Part shown: one piece after another, positions 37,601-51,090 of the stretch
How the letters are laid out: every line of letters begins with the position of its first letter
Position numbering within the stretch: the first letter of the stretch is position 1
Assembly (NCBI RefSeq): GCF_963576545.1
Contig: NW_026870455.1
Location: 186,001-250,000 of the forward strand
Length of the DNA: 64,000 bases
Reading direction: 5' to 3'
DNA from: Limanda limanda
Taxonomy: Eukaryota > Chordata > Actinopteri > Pleuronectiformes > Pleuronectidae
Made by a program: the position numbers and the translations under genes
The notes under the pieces: model-generated
The model's input: the letters and a program-made list of their open reading frames with translations, nothing else
What the model was told of the DNA's origin: nothing
Database searches by the model: none

Positions 37601-40600
37601 CCAGCTGTTTAGTGACATTTGGGATGATGTGTGATGAAAAATTCAAGAATTTAACCATTTCTTCCAAAAAAGGCTTATCTCCCTGTTTCCAGCGCTTTTC
37701 TGACACTTGGGCTGACATGTGATGAATAGTCAGAAATCTTAATCAATGCTTCCAAAAAAGGCTTATCTCCCCGTTTCCAGCTGTTTAGTGACATTTGGGA
37801 TGAGGTGTGATGAAAAATTCAAGAATTTAACCTTTTCTTCCAAAAAAAGGCAGATCTCCCTGTTTCCAGCGCTTTTCTGACACTTGGGCTGACATGAGAT
37901 GAAAAAGTCAGAAATCTTAATCAATGCTTCCAAAAAAGGCTTATCTCCCGTTTCCAGCTGTTTAGTGACATTTGGGATGATGTGTGATAAAAAATTCAAG
38001 AATTTAACCATTTCTTCCAAAAAAGGCTTATCTCCCTGTTTCCAGCGCTTTTCTGACACTTGGGCTGACATGTGATGAAAAAGTCAGAAATCTTAATCAA
38101 TGCTTCCAAAAAAGGCTTATCTCCCCGTTTCCAGCTGTTTAGTGATATTTGGGATGATGTGTGATGAAAAATTCAAGAATTTAACCTTTTCTTCCAAAAA
38201 AAGGCAGATCTCCCTGTTTCCAGCGCTTTTCTGACACTGGAGCTGATATGTGATGAAAAAGCTAAAATGTTAACCATTGCTTCCAAAAAAGGCTTATCTC
38301 CCCGTTTCCAGCTGTTTAGGGACATTTGGGATGATGTGTGATGAAAAATTCAAGAATTTAACCATTTCTTCCAAAAAAGGCTTATCTCCCTGTTTCCAGC
38401 GCTTTTCTGACACTTGGGCTGACATGTGATGAAAAAGTCAGAAATCTTAATCAATGCTTCCAAAAAAGGCTTATCTCCCCGTTTCCAGCTGTTTAGTGAC
38501 ATTTGGGATAATGTGTGATGAAAAATTCAAGAATTTAACCTTTTCTTCCAAAAAAAGGCAGATCTCCCTGTTGCCAGCGCTTTTCTGACACTTGGGCTGA
38601 CATGTGATGAAAAAGTCAGAAATCTTAATCAATGCTTCCAAAAAAGGCTTATCTCCCCGTTTCCAGCTGTTTAGTGACATTTGGGATGATGTGTGATGAA
38701 AAATTCAAGAATATAACCTTTTCTTCCAAAAAAAAGGCAGATCTCCCTGTTTCCAGCGCTTTTCTGACACTTGGGCTGACATGTGATGAAAAAGTCAGAA
38801 ATCTTAATCAATGCTTCCAAAAAAGGCTTATCTCCCGTTTCCAGCTGTTTAGTGACATTTGGGATGATGTGTGATAAAAAATTCAAGAATTTAACCATTT
38901 CTTCCAAAAAAGGCTTATCTCCCTGTTTCCAGCGCTTTTCTGACACTTGGGCTGACATGTGATGAAAAAGTCAGAAATCTTAATCAATGCTTCCAAAAAA
39001 GGCTTATCTCCCCGTTTCCAGCTGTTTAGTGATATTTGGGATGATGTGTGATGAAAAATTCAAGAATTTAACCTTTTCTTCCAAAAAAAGGCAGATCTCC
39101 CTGTTTCCAGCGCTTTTCTGACACTGGAGCTGATATCTGATGAAAAAGCTAAAATGTTAACCATTGCTTCCAAAAAAGGCTTATCTCCCCGTTTCCAGCT
39201 GTTTAGGGACATTTGGGATGATGTGTGATGAAAAATTCAAGAATTTAACCATTTCTTCCAAAAAAGGCTTATCTCCCTGTTTCCAGCGCTTTTCTGACAC
39301 TTGGGCTGACATGTGATGAAAAAGTCAGAAATCTTAATCAATGCTTCCAAAAAAGGCTTATCTCCCCGTTTCCAGCTGTTTAGTGACATTTGGGATGATG
39401 TGTGATGAAAAATTCAAGAATATAACCTTTTCTTCCAAAAAAAGGCAGATCTCCCTGTTTCCAGCGCTTTTCTGACACTTGGGCTGACATGTGATGAAAA
39501 AGTCAGAAATCTTAATCAATGCTTCCAAAAAAGGCTTATCTCCCCGTTTCCAGCTGTTTAGTGACATTTGGGATGATGTGTGATGAAAAATTCAAGAATT
39601 TAACCATTTCTTCCAAAAAAGGCTTATCTCCCTGTTTCCAGCGCTTTTCTGACACTTGGGCTGACATGTGATGAATAGTCAGAAATCTTAATCAATGCTT
39701 CCAAAAAAGGCTTATCTCCCCGTTTCCAGCTGTTTAGTGACATTTGGGATGAGGTGTGATGAAAAATTCAAGAATTTAACCTTTTCTTCCAAAAAAAGGC
39801 AGATCTCCCTGTTTCCAGCGCTTTTCTGACACTTGGGCTGACATGTGATGAAAAAGTCAGAAATCTTAATCAATGCTTCCAAAAAAGGCTTATCTCCCGT
39901 TTCCAGCTGTTTAGTGACATTTGGGATGATGTGTGATAAAAAATTCAAGAATTTAACCATTTCTTCCAAAAAAGGCTTATCTCCCTGTTTCCAGCGCTTT
40001 TCTGACACTTGGGCTGACATGTGATGAAAAAGTCAGAAATCTTAATCAATGCTTCCAAAAAAGGCTTATCTCCCCGTTTCCAGCTGTTTAGTGATATTTG
40101 GGATGATGTGTGATGAAAAATTCAAGAATTTAACCTTTTCTTCCAAAAAAAGGCAGATCTCCCTGTTTCCAGCGCTTTTCTGACACTGGAGCTGATATGT
40201 GATGAAAAAGCTAAAATGTTAACCATTGCTTCCAAAAAAGGCTTATCTCCCCGTTTCCAGCTGTTTAGGGACATTTGGGATGATGTGTGATGAAAAATTC
40301 AAGAATTTAACCATTTCTTCCAAAAAAGGCTTATCTCCCTGTTTCCAGCGCTTTTCTGACACTTGGGCTGACATGTGATGAAAAAGTCAGAAATCTTAAT
40401 CAATGCTTCCAAAAAAGGCTTATCTCCCCGTTTCCAGCTGTTTAGTGACATTTGGGATAATGTGTGATGAAAAATTCAAGAATTTAACCTTTTCTTCCAA
40501 AAAAAGGCAGATCTCCCTGTTGCCAGCGCTTTTCTGACACTTGGGCTGACATGTGATGAAAAAGTCAGAAATCTTAATCAATGCTTCCAAAAAAGGCTTA

Positions 40601-43600
40601 TCTCCCCGTTTCCAGCTGTTTAGTGACATTTGGGATGATGTGTGATGAAAAATTCAAGAATATAACCTTTTCTTCCAAAAAAAAGGCAGATCTCCCTGTT
40701 TCCAGCGCTTTTCTGACACTTGGGCTGACATGTGATGAAAAAGTCAGAAATCTTAATCAATGCTTCCAAAAAAGGCTTATCTCCCGTTTCCAGCTGTTTA
40801 GTGACATTTGGGATGATGTGTGATAAAAAATTCAAGAATTTAACCATTTCTTCCAAAAAAGGCTTATCTCCCTGTTTCCAGCGCTTTTCTGACACTTGGG
40901 CTGACATGTGATGAAAAAGTCAGAAATCTTAATCAATGCTTCCAAAAAAGGCTTATCTCCCCGTTTCCAGCTGTTTAGTGATATTTGGGATGATGTGTGA
41001 TGAAAAATTCAAGAATTTAACCTTTTCTTCCAAAAAAAGGCAGATCTCCCTGTTTCCAGCGCTTTTCTGACACTGGAGCTGATATCTGATGAAAAAGCTA
41101 AAATGTTAACCATTGCTTCCAAAAAAGGCTTATCTCCCCGTTTCCAGCTGTTTAGGGACATTTGGGATGATGTGTGATGAAAAATTCAAGAATTTAACCA
41201 TTTCTTCCAAAAAAGGCTTATCTCCCTGTTTCCAGCGCTTTTCTGACACTTGGGCTGACATGTGATGAAAAAGTCAGAAATCTTAATCAATGCTTCCAAA
41301 AAAGGCGTATCTCCCCGTTTCCAGCTGTTTAGTGACATTTGTGATGATGTGTGATGAAAAAATGAAGAATTTAACCTTTTCTTCCAAAAAAAGGCAGATC
41401 TCCCTGTTTCCAGCGCCTTTCTGACACTGGAGCTGATATGTGATGAAAAAGTCAAAATGTTAACCATTGCTTCCAAAAAAGGCTTATCTCCCCGTTTCCA
41501 GCTGTTTAGTGACATTTGGGATGATGTGTGATGAAAAATTCAAGAATTTAACCATTTCTTCCAAAAAAGGCTTATCTCCCTGTTTCCAGCGCTTTTCTGA
41601 CACTTGGGCTGACATGTGGTGAAAAAGTCAGAAATCTTAATCAATGCTTCCAAAAAAGGCTTATCTCCCCGTTTCCAGCTGTTTAGTGACATTTGGGATG
41701 ATGTGTGATGAAAAATTCAAGAATTTAACCATTTCTTCCAAAAAAGGCTTATCTCCCTGTTTCCAGCGCTTTTCTGACACTTGGGCTGACATGTGATGAA
41801 AAAGTCAGAAATCTTAATCAATGCTTCCAAAAAAGGCTTATCTCCCCGTTTCCAGCTGTTTAGTGACATTTGGGATGATGTGTGATGAAAAATTCAAGAA
41901 TATAACCTTTTCTTCCAAAAAAAGGCAGATCTCCCTGTTTCCAGCGCTTTTCTGACACTTGGGCTGACATGTGATGAAAAAGTCAGAAATCTTAATCAAT
42001 GCTTCCAAAAAAGGCTTATCTCCCCGTTTCCAGCTGTTTAGTGACATTTGGGATGATGTGTGATGAAAAATTCAAGAATTTAACCATTTCTTCCAAAAAA
42101 GGCTTATCTCCCTGTTTCCAGCGCTTTTCTGACACTTGGGCTGACATGTGATGAAAAAGTCAGAAATCTTAATCAATGCTTCCAAAAAAGGCTTATCTCC
42201 CGTTTCCAGCTGTTTAGTGACATTTGGGATGATGTGTGATGAAAAATTCAAGAATTTAACCATTTCTTCCAAAAAAGGCTTATCTCCCTGTTTCCAGCGC
42301 TTTTCTGACACTTGGGCTGACATGTGATGAAAAAGTCAGAAATCTTAATCAATGCTTCCAAAAAAGGCTTATCTCCCCGTTTCCAGCTGTTTAGTGACAT
42401 TTGGGATGATGTGTGAGGAAAAATTCAAGAATATAACCTTTTCTTCCAAAAAAAGGCAGATCTCCCTGTTTCCAGCGCTTTTCTGACACTTGGGCTGACA
42501 TGTGATGAAAAAGTCAGAAATCTTAATCAATGCTTCCAAAAAAGGCTTATCTCCCCGTTTCCAGCTGTTTAGTGACATTTGGGATGATGTGTGATGAAAA
42601 ATTCAAGAATTTAACCATTTCTTCCAAAAAAGGCTTATCTCCCTGTTTCCAGCGCTTTTCTGACACTTGGGCTGACATGTGATGAATAGTCAGAAATCTT
42701 AATCAATGCTTCCAAAAAAGGCTTATCTCCCCGTTTCCAGCTGTTTAGTGACATTTGGGATGAGGTGTGATGAAAAATTCAAGAATTTAACCTTTTCTTC
42801 CAAAAAAAGGCAGATCTCCCTGTTTCCAGCGCTTTTCTGACACTTGGGCTGACATGTGATGAAAAAGTCAGAAATCTTAATCAATGCTTCCAAAAAAGGC
42901 TTATCTCCCGTTTCCAGCTGTTTAGTGACATTTGGGATGATGTGTGATAAAAAATTCAAGAATTTAACCATTTCTTCCAAAAAAGGCTTATCTCCCTGTT
43001 TCCAGCGCTTTTCTGACACTTGGGCTGACATGTGATGAAAAAGTCAGAAATCTTAATCAATGCTTCCAAAAAAGGCTTATCTCCCCGTTTCCAGCTGTTT
43101 AGTGATATTTGGGATGATGTGTGATGAAAAATTAGAGATTTAACCTTTTCTTCCAAAAAAAGGCAGATCTCCCTGTTTCCAGCGCTTTTCTGACACTGGA
43201 GCTGATATGTGATGAAAAAGCTAAAATGTTAACCATTGCTTCCAAAAAAGGCTTATCTCCCCGTTTCCAGCTGTTTAGGGACATTTGGGATGATGTGTGA
43301 TGAAAAATTCAAGAATTTAACCATTTCTTCCAAAAAAGGCTTATCTCCCTGTTTCCAGCGCTTTTCTGACACTTGGGCTGACATGTGATGAAAAAGTCAG
43401 AAATCTTAATCAATGCTTCCAAAAAAGGCTTATCTCCCCGTTTCCAGCTGTTTAGTGACATTTGGGATAATGTGTGATGAAAAATTCAAGAATTTAACCT
43501 TTTCTTCCAAAAAAAGGCAGATCTCCCTGTTGCCAGCGCTTTTCTGACACTTGGGCTGACATGTGATGAAAAAGTCAGAAATCTTAATCAATGCTTCCAA

Positions 43601-46600
43601 AAAAGGCTTATCTCCCCGTTTCCAGCTGTTTAGTGACATTTGGGATGATGTGTGATGAAAAATTCAAGAATATAACCTTTTCTTCCAAAAAAAAGGCAGA
43701 TCTCCCTGTTTCCAGCGCTTTTCTGACACTTGGGCTGACATGTGATGAAAAAGTCAGAAATCTTAATCAATGCTTCCAAAAAAGGCTTATCTCCCGTTTC
43801 CAGCTGTTTAGTGACATTTGGGATGATGTGTGATAAAAAATTCAAGAATTTAACCATTTCTTCCAAAAAAGGCTTATCTCCCTGTTTCCAGCGCTTTTCT
43901 GACACTTGGGCTGACATGTGATGAAAAAGTCAGAAATCTTAATCAATGCTTCCAAAAAAGGCTTATCTCCCCGTTTCCAGCTGTTTAGTGATATTTGGGA
44001 TGATGTGTGATGAAAAATTCAAGAATTTAACCTTTTCTTCCAAAAAAAGGCAGATCTCCCTGTTTCCAGCGCTTTTCTGACACTGGAGCTGATATCTGAT
44101 GAAAAAGCTAAAATGTTAACCATTGCTTCCAAAAAAGGCTTATCTCCCCGTTTCCAGCTGTTTAGGGACATTTGGGATGATGTGTGATGAAAAATTCAAG
44201 AATTTAACCATTTCTTCCAAAAAAGGCTTATCTCCCTGTTTCCAGCGCTTTTCTGACACTTGGGCTGACATGTGAAGAAAAAGTCAGAAATCTTAATCAA
44301 TGCTTCCAAAAAAGGCTTATCTCCCCGTTTCCAGCTGTTTAGTGACATTTGGGATGATGTGTGATGAAAAATTCAAGAATATAACCTTTTCTTCCAAAAA
44401 AAGGCAGATCTCCCTGTTTCCAGCGCCTTTCTGACACTGGAGCTGATATGTGATGAAAAAGTCAAAATGTTAATCATTGCTTCCAAAAAAGGCTTATCTC
44501 CCCGTTTCCAGCTGTTTAGTGACATTTGGGATGATGTGTGATGAAAAATTCAAGAATTTAACCATTTCTTCCAAAAAAGGCTTATCTCCCTGTTTCCAGC
44601 GCTTTCATGACACTTGGGCTGACATGTGATGAAAAAGTCAGAAATCTTAATCAATGCTTCCAAAAAAGGCTTATCTCCCCGTTTCCAGCTGTTTAGTGAC
44701 ATTTGGGATAATGTGTGATGAAAAATTCAAGAATTTAACCTTTTCTTCCAAAAAAAGGCAGATCTCCCTGTTTCCAGCGCTTTTCTGACAATTGGGCTGA
44801 CATGTGATGAAAAAGTCAGAAATCTTAATCAATGCTTCCAAAAAAGGCTTATCTTCCCGTTTCCAGCTGTTTAGTGACATTTGGGATGATGTGTGATGAA
44901 AAATTCAAGAATTTAACCTTTTCTTCCAAAAAAAGTCAGATCTCCCTGTTTCCAGCGCTTTTCTGACACTGGAGCTGATATGTGATGAAAAAGTCAAAAT
45001 GTTAACCATTGCTTCCAAAAAAGGCTTATCTCCCCGTTTCCAGCTGTTTAGTGACATTTGGGATGATGTGTGATGAAAAATTCAAGAATTTAACCATTTC
45101 TTCCAAAAAAGGCTTATCTCCCTGTTTCCAGCGCTTTTCTGACACTTGGGCTGACATGTGATGAAAAAGTCAGAAATCTTAATCAATGCTTCCAAAAAAG
45201 GCTTATCTTCCCGTTTCCAGCTGTTTAGTGACATTTGGGATGATGTGTGATGAAAAATTCAAGAATTTAACCTTTTCTTCCAAAAAAAGTCAGATCTCCC
45301 TGTTTCCAGCGCTTTTCTGACACTGGAGCTGATATGTGATGAAAAAGTCAAAATGTTAACCATTGCTTCCAAAAAAGGCTTATCTCCCCGTTTCCAGCTG
45401 TTTAGTGACATTTGGGATGATGTGTGATGAAAAATTCAAGAATTTAACCATTTCTTCCAAAAAAGGCTTATCTCCCTGTTTCCAGCGCTTTTCTGACACT
45501 TGGGCTGACATGTGATGAAAAATTTAGAAATCTTAATCAATGCTTCCAAAAAAGGCTTATCTCCCCGTTTCCAGCTGTTTAGTGACATTTGGGATGATTT
45601 GTGATGAAATATTCAAGAATTTAACCTTTTCTTCCAAAAAAAGGCAGATCTCCCTGTTTCCAGCGCTTTTCTGACACTGGAGCTGATATGTGATGAAAAA
45701 GTCAAAATGTTAACCATTTCTTCCAAAAAAGGCTTATCTCCCCGTTTCCAGCTGTTTAGTGACATTTGGGATGATGTGTGATGAAAAATTCAAGAATATA
45801 ACCTTTTCTTCCAAAAAAAGGCAGATCTCCCTGTTTCCAGCGCTTTTCTGACACTTGGGCTGACATGTGATGAAAAAGTCAGAAATCTTAATCAATGCTT
45901 CCAAAAAAGGCTTATCTCCCCGTTTCCAGCTGTTTAGTGACATTTGGGATGATGTGTGATGAAAAATTCAAGAATTTAACCATTTCTTCCAAAAAAGGCT
46001 TATCTCCCTGTTTCCAGCGCTTTTCTGACACTTGGGCTGACATGTGAAGAAAAAGTCAGAAATCTTAATCAATGCTTCCAAAAAAGGCTTATCTCCCCGT
46101 TTCCAGCTGTTTAGTGACATTTGGGATGATGTGTGATGAAAAATTCAAGAATATAACCTTTTCTTCCAAAAAAAGGCAGATCTCCCTGTTTCCAGCGCCT
46201 TTCTGACACTGGAGCTGATATGTGATGAAAAAGTCAAAATGTTAACCATTGCTTCCAAAAAAGGCTTATCTCCCCGTTTCCAGCTGTTTAGTGACATTTG
46301 GGATGATGTGTGATGAAAAATTCAAGAATTTAACCATTTCTTCCAAAAAAGGCTTATCTCCCTGTTTCCAGCGCTTTCATGACACTTGGGCTGACATGTG
46401 ATGAAAAAGTCAGAAATCTTAATCAATGCTTCCAAAAAAGGCTTATCTCCCCGTTTCCAGCTGTTTAGTGACATTTGGGATAATGTGTGATGAAAAATTC
46501 AAGAATTTAACCTTTTCTTCCAAAAAAAAGCAGATCTCCCTGTTTCCAGCGCTTTTCTGACAATTGGGCTGACATGTGATGAAAAAGTCAGAAATCGTAA

Positions 46601-49600
46601 TCAATGCTTCCAAAAAAGGCTTATCTTCCCGTTTCCAGCTGTTTAGTGACATTTGGGATGATGTGTGATGAAAAATTCACGAATTTAACCTTTTCTTCCA
46701 AAAAAAGTCAGATCTCCCTGTTTCCAGCGCTTTTCTGACACTGGAGCTGATATGTGATGAAAAAGTCAAAATGTTAACCATTGCTTCCAAAAAAGGCTTA
46801 TCTCCCCGTTTCCAGCTGTTTAGTGACATTTGGGATGATGTGTGATGAAAAATTCAAGAATTTAACCATTTCTTCCAAAAAAGGCTTATCTCCCTGTTTC
46901 CAGCGCTTTTCTGACACTTGGGCTGACATGTGATGAAAAAGTCAGAAATCTTAATCAATGCTTCCAAAAAAGGCTTATCTTCCCGTTTCCAGCTGTTTAG
47001 TGACATTTGGGATGATGTGTGATGAAAAATTCAAGAATTTAACCTTTTCTTCCAAAAAAAGTCAGATCTCCCTGTTTCCAGCGCTTTTCTGACACTGGAG
47101 CTGATATGTGATGAAAAAGTCAAAATGTTAACCATTGCTTCCAAAAAAGGCTTATCTCCCCGTTTCCAGCTGTTTAGTGACATTTGGGATGATGTGTGAT
47201 GAAAAATTCAAGAATTTAACCATTTCTTCCAAAAAAGGCTTATCTCCCTGTTTCCAGCGCTTTTCTGACACTTGGGCTGACATGTGATGAAAAAGTCAGA
47301 AATCTTAATCAATGCTTCCAAAAAAGGCTTATCTCCCCGTTTCCAGCTGTTTAGTGACATTTGGGATGATGTGTGATGAAATATTCAAGAATTTAACCTT
47401 TTCTTCCAAAAAAAGGCAGATCTCCCTGTTTCCAGCGCTTTTCTGACACTGGAGCTGATATGTGATGAAAAAGTCAAAATGTTAACCATTTCTTCCAAAA
47501 AAGGCTTATCTCCCCGTTTCCAGCTGTTTAGTGACATTTGGGATGATGTGTGATGAAAAATTCAAGAATTTAACCATTTCTTCCAAAAAAGGCTTATCTC
47601 CCTGTTTCCAGCGCTTTTCTGACACTTAGGCTGACATGTGATGAAAAAGTCAGAAATCTTAATCAATGCTTCCAAAAAAGGCTTATCTCCCCGTTTCCAG
47701 CTGTTTAGTGACATTTGGGATGATGTGTGATGAAAAATTGAAGAATTTAACCTTTTCTTCCAAAAAAAGGCAGATCTCCCTGTTTCCAGCGCCTTTCTGA
47801 CACTGGAGCTGATATGTGATGAAAAAGTCAGAAATCTTAATCAATGCTTCCAAAAAAGGCTTATCTCCCCGTTTCCAGCTGTTTAGTGACATTTGGGATG
47901 ATGTGTGATGAAAAATTCAAGAATTTAACCATTTCTTCCAAAAAAGGCTTATCTCCCTGTTTCCAGCGCTTTTCTGACACTTGGGCTGACATGTGATGAA
48001 AAAGTCAGAAATCTTAATCAATGCTTCCAAAAAAGGCTTATCTCCCCGTTTCCAGCTGTTTAGTGACATTTGGGATAATGTGTGATGAAAAATTCAAGAA
48101 TTTAACCTTTTCTTCCAAAAAAAGGCAGATCTCCCTGTTTCCAGCGCTTTTCTGACAATTGGGCTGACATGTGATGAAAAAGTCAGAAATCTTAATCAAT
48201 GCTTCCAAAAAAGGCTTATCTCCCGTTTCCAGCTGTTTAGTGACATTTGGGATGATGTGTGATGAAAAATTCAAGAATATAACCTTTTCTTCCAAAAAAA
48301 GGCAGATCTCCCTGTTTCCAGCGCCTTTCTGACACTGGAGCTGATATGTGATGAAAAAGTCAAAATGTTAACCATTGCTTCCAAAAAAGGCTTATCTCCC
48401 CGTTTCCAGCTGTTTAGTGACATTTGGGATGATGTGTGATGAAAAATTCAAGAATTTAACCATTTCTTCCAAAAAAGGCTTATCTCCCTGTTTCCAGCGC
48501 TTTTCTGACACTTGGGCTGACATGTGATGAAAAAGTCAGAAATCTTAATCAATGCTTCCAAAAAAGGCTTATCTTCCCGTTTCCAGCTGTTTAGTGACAT
48601 TTGGGATGATGTGTGATGAAAAATTCAAGAATTTAACCTTTTCTTCCAAAAAAAGTCAGATCTCCCTGTTTCCAGCGCTTTTCTGACACTGGAGCTGATA
48701 TGTGATGAAAAAGTCAAAATGTTAACCATTGCTTCCAAAAAAGGCTTATCTCCCCGTTTCCAGCTGTTTAGTGACATTTGGGATGATGTGTGATGAAAAA
48801 TTCAAGAATTTAACCATTTCTTCCAAAAAAGGCTTATCTCCCTGTTTCCAGCGCTTTTCTGACACTTGGGCTGACATGTGATGAAAAAGTCAGAAATCTT
48901 AATCAATGCTTCCAAAAAAGGCTTATCTCCCCGTTTCCAGCTGTTTAGTGACATTTGGGATGATGTGTGATGAAATATTCAAGAATTTAACCTTTTCTTC
49001 CAAAAAAAGGCAGATCTCCCTGTTTCCAGCGCTTTTCTGACACTGGAGCTGATATGTGATGAAAAAGTCAAAATGTTAACCATTTCTTCCAAAAAAGGCT
49101 TATCTCCCCGTTTCCAGCTGTTTAGTGACATTTGGGATGATGTGTGATGAAAAATTCAAGAATTTAACCATTTCTTCCAAAAAAGGCTTATCTCCCTGTT
49201 TCCAGCGCTTTTCTGACACTTAGGCTGACATGTGATGAAAAAGTCAGAAATCTTAATCAATGCTTCCAAAAAAGGCTTATCTCCCCGTTTCCAGCTGTTT
49301 AGTGACATTTGGGATGATGTGTGATGAAAAATTGAAGAATTTAACCTTTTCTTCCAAAAAAAGGCAGATCTCCCTGTTTCCAGCGCCTTTCTGACACTGG
49401 AGCTGATATGTGATGAAAAAGTCAGAAATCTTAATCAATGCTTCCAAAAAAGGCTTATCTCCCCGTTTCCAGCTGTTTAGTGACATTTGGGATGATGTGT
49501 GATGAAAAATTCAAGAATTTAACCATTTCTTCCAAAAAAGGCTATCTCCCTGTTTCCAGCGCTTTTCTGACACTTGGGCTGACATGTGATGAAAAAGTCA

Positions 49601-51090
49601 GAAATCTTAATCAATGCTTCCAAAAAAGGCTTATCTCCCCGTTTCCAGCTGTTTAGTGACATTTGGGATAATGTGTGATGAAAAATTCAAGAATTTAACC
49701 TTTTCTTCCAAAAAAAGGCAGATCTCCCTGTTGCCAGCGCTTTTCTGACACTTGGGCTGACATGTGATGAAAAAGTCAGACGATCTTAATCAATGCTTCC
49801 AAAAAAGGCTTATCTCCCCGTTTCCAGCTGTTTAGTGACATTTGGGATGATGTGTGATGAAAAATTCAAGAATATAACCTTTTCTTCCAAAAAAAAGGCA
49901 GATCTCCCTGTTTCCAGCGCTTTTCTGACACTTAGGCTGACATGTGATGAAAAAGTCAGAAATCTTAATCAATGCTTCCAAAAAAGGCTTATCTCCCCGT
50001 TTCCAGCTGTTTAGTGACATTTGGGATGATGTGTGATGAAAAATTCAAGAATTTAACCATTTCTTCCAAAAAAGGATTATCTCCCTGTTTCCAGCGCTTT
50101 TCTGACACTTGGGCTGACATGTGATGAAAAAGTCAGAAATCTTAATCAATGCTTCCAAAAAAGGCTTATCTCCCCGTTTCCAGCTGTTTAGTGACATTTG
50201 GGATGATGTGTGATGAAAAATTCAAGAATATAACCTTTTCTTCCAAAAAAAGGCAGATCTCCCTGTTTCCAGCGCTTTTCTGACACTTGGGCTGACATGT
50301 GATGAAAAAGTCAGAAATCTTAATCAATGCTTCCAAAAAAGGCTTATCTCCCCGTTTCCAGCTGTTTAGTGACATTTGGGATGATGTGTGATGAAAAATT
50401 CAAGAATTTAACCATTTCTTCCAAAAAAGGCTTATCTCCCTGTTTCCAGCGCTTTTCTGACACTTGGGCTGACATGTGATGAATAGTCAGAAATCTTAAT
50501 CAATGCTTCCAAAAAAGGCTTATCTCCCCGTTTCCAGCTGTTTAGTGACATTTGGGATGAGGTGTGATGAAAAATTCAAGAATTTAACCTTTTCTTCCAA
50601 AAAAAGGCAGATCTCCCTGTTTCCAGCGCTTTTCTGACACTTGGGCTGACATGTGATGAAAAAGTCAGAAATCTTAATCAATGCTTCCAAAAAAGGCTTA
50701 TCTCCCGTTTCCAGCTGTTTAGTGACATTTGGGATGATGTGTGATGAAAAATTCAAGAATTTAACCATTTCTTCCAAAAAAGGCTTATCTCCCTGTTTCC
50801 AGCGCTTTTCTGACACTTGGGCTGACATGTGATGAAAAAGTCAGAAATCTTAATCAATGCTTCCAAAAAAGGCTTATCTCCCCGTTTCCAGCTGTTTAGT
50901 GACATTTGGGATGATGTGTGATGAAAAATTCAAGAATTTAACCATTTCTTCCAAAAAAGGCTTATCTCCCTGTTTCCAGCGCTTTTCTGACACTTGGGCT
51001 GACATGTGATGAATAGTCAGAAATCTTAATCAATGCTTCCAAAAAAGGCTTATCTCCCCATTTCCAGCTGTTTAGTGACATTTGGGATGA
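34640..51090 (+). repeat. Duplicated block Q, copy 2 (16,451 bp)
   Basis: This is the counterpart of 6,290-22,740. GATTAGGTG lies at 35,851, GGCGTATC at 41,307, GATGATTTG near 45,598, CAGACGATC near 49,780 and CTCCCCATTTCC at 51,058, all exactly 28,350 bp downstream of copy 1. I found no base that differs between the two copies among those compared. Such identity in a satellite means a very young duplication, or an assembler that used the same reads twice. Confidence 0.88.

Larger units (their letters stand above)
23567..51090 (+). repeat. Large higher-order unit, version 2 (with 27 extra dimers)
   Basis: This version repeats 1-22,740 in two collinear blocks with different shifts, 23,566 at the left and 28,350 at the right. 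The 4,784-bp difference is 27 dimers and lies between 29,692 and 34,640. Most of it is explained by a 3,899-bp (22-dimer) tandem duplication. At every rare variant I compared inside the two blocks the bases agree with version 1, which implies very recent duplication or an assembly repeat. No gene or other unique sequence lies in it. Confidence 0.85.
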
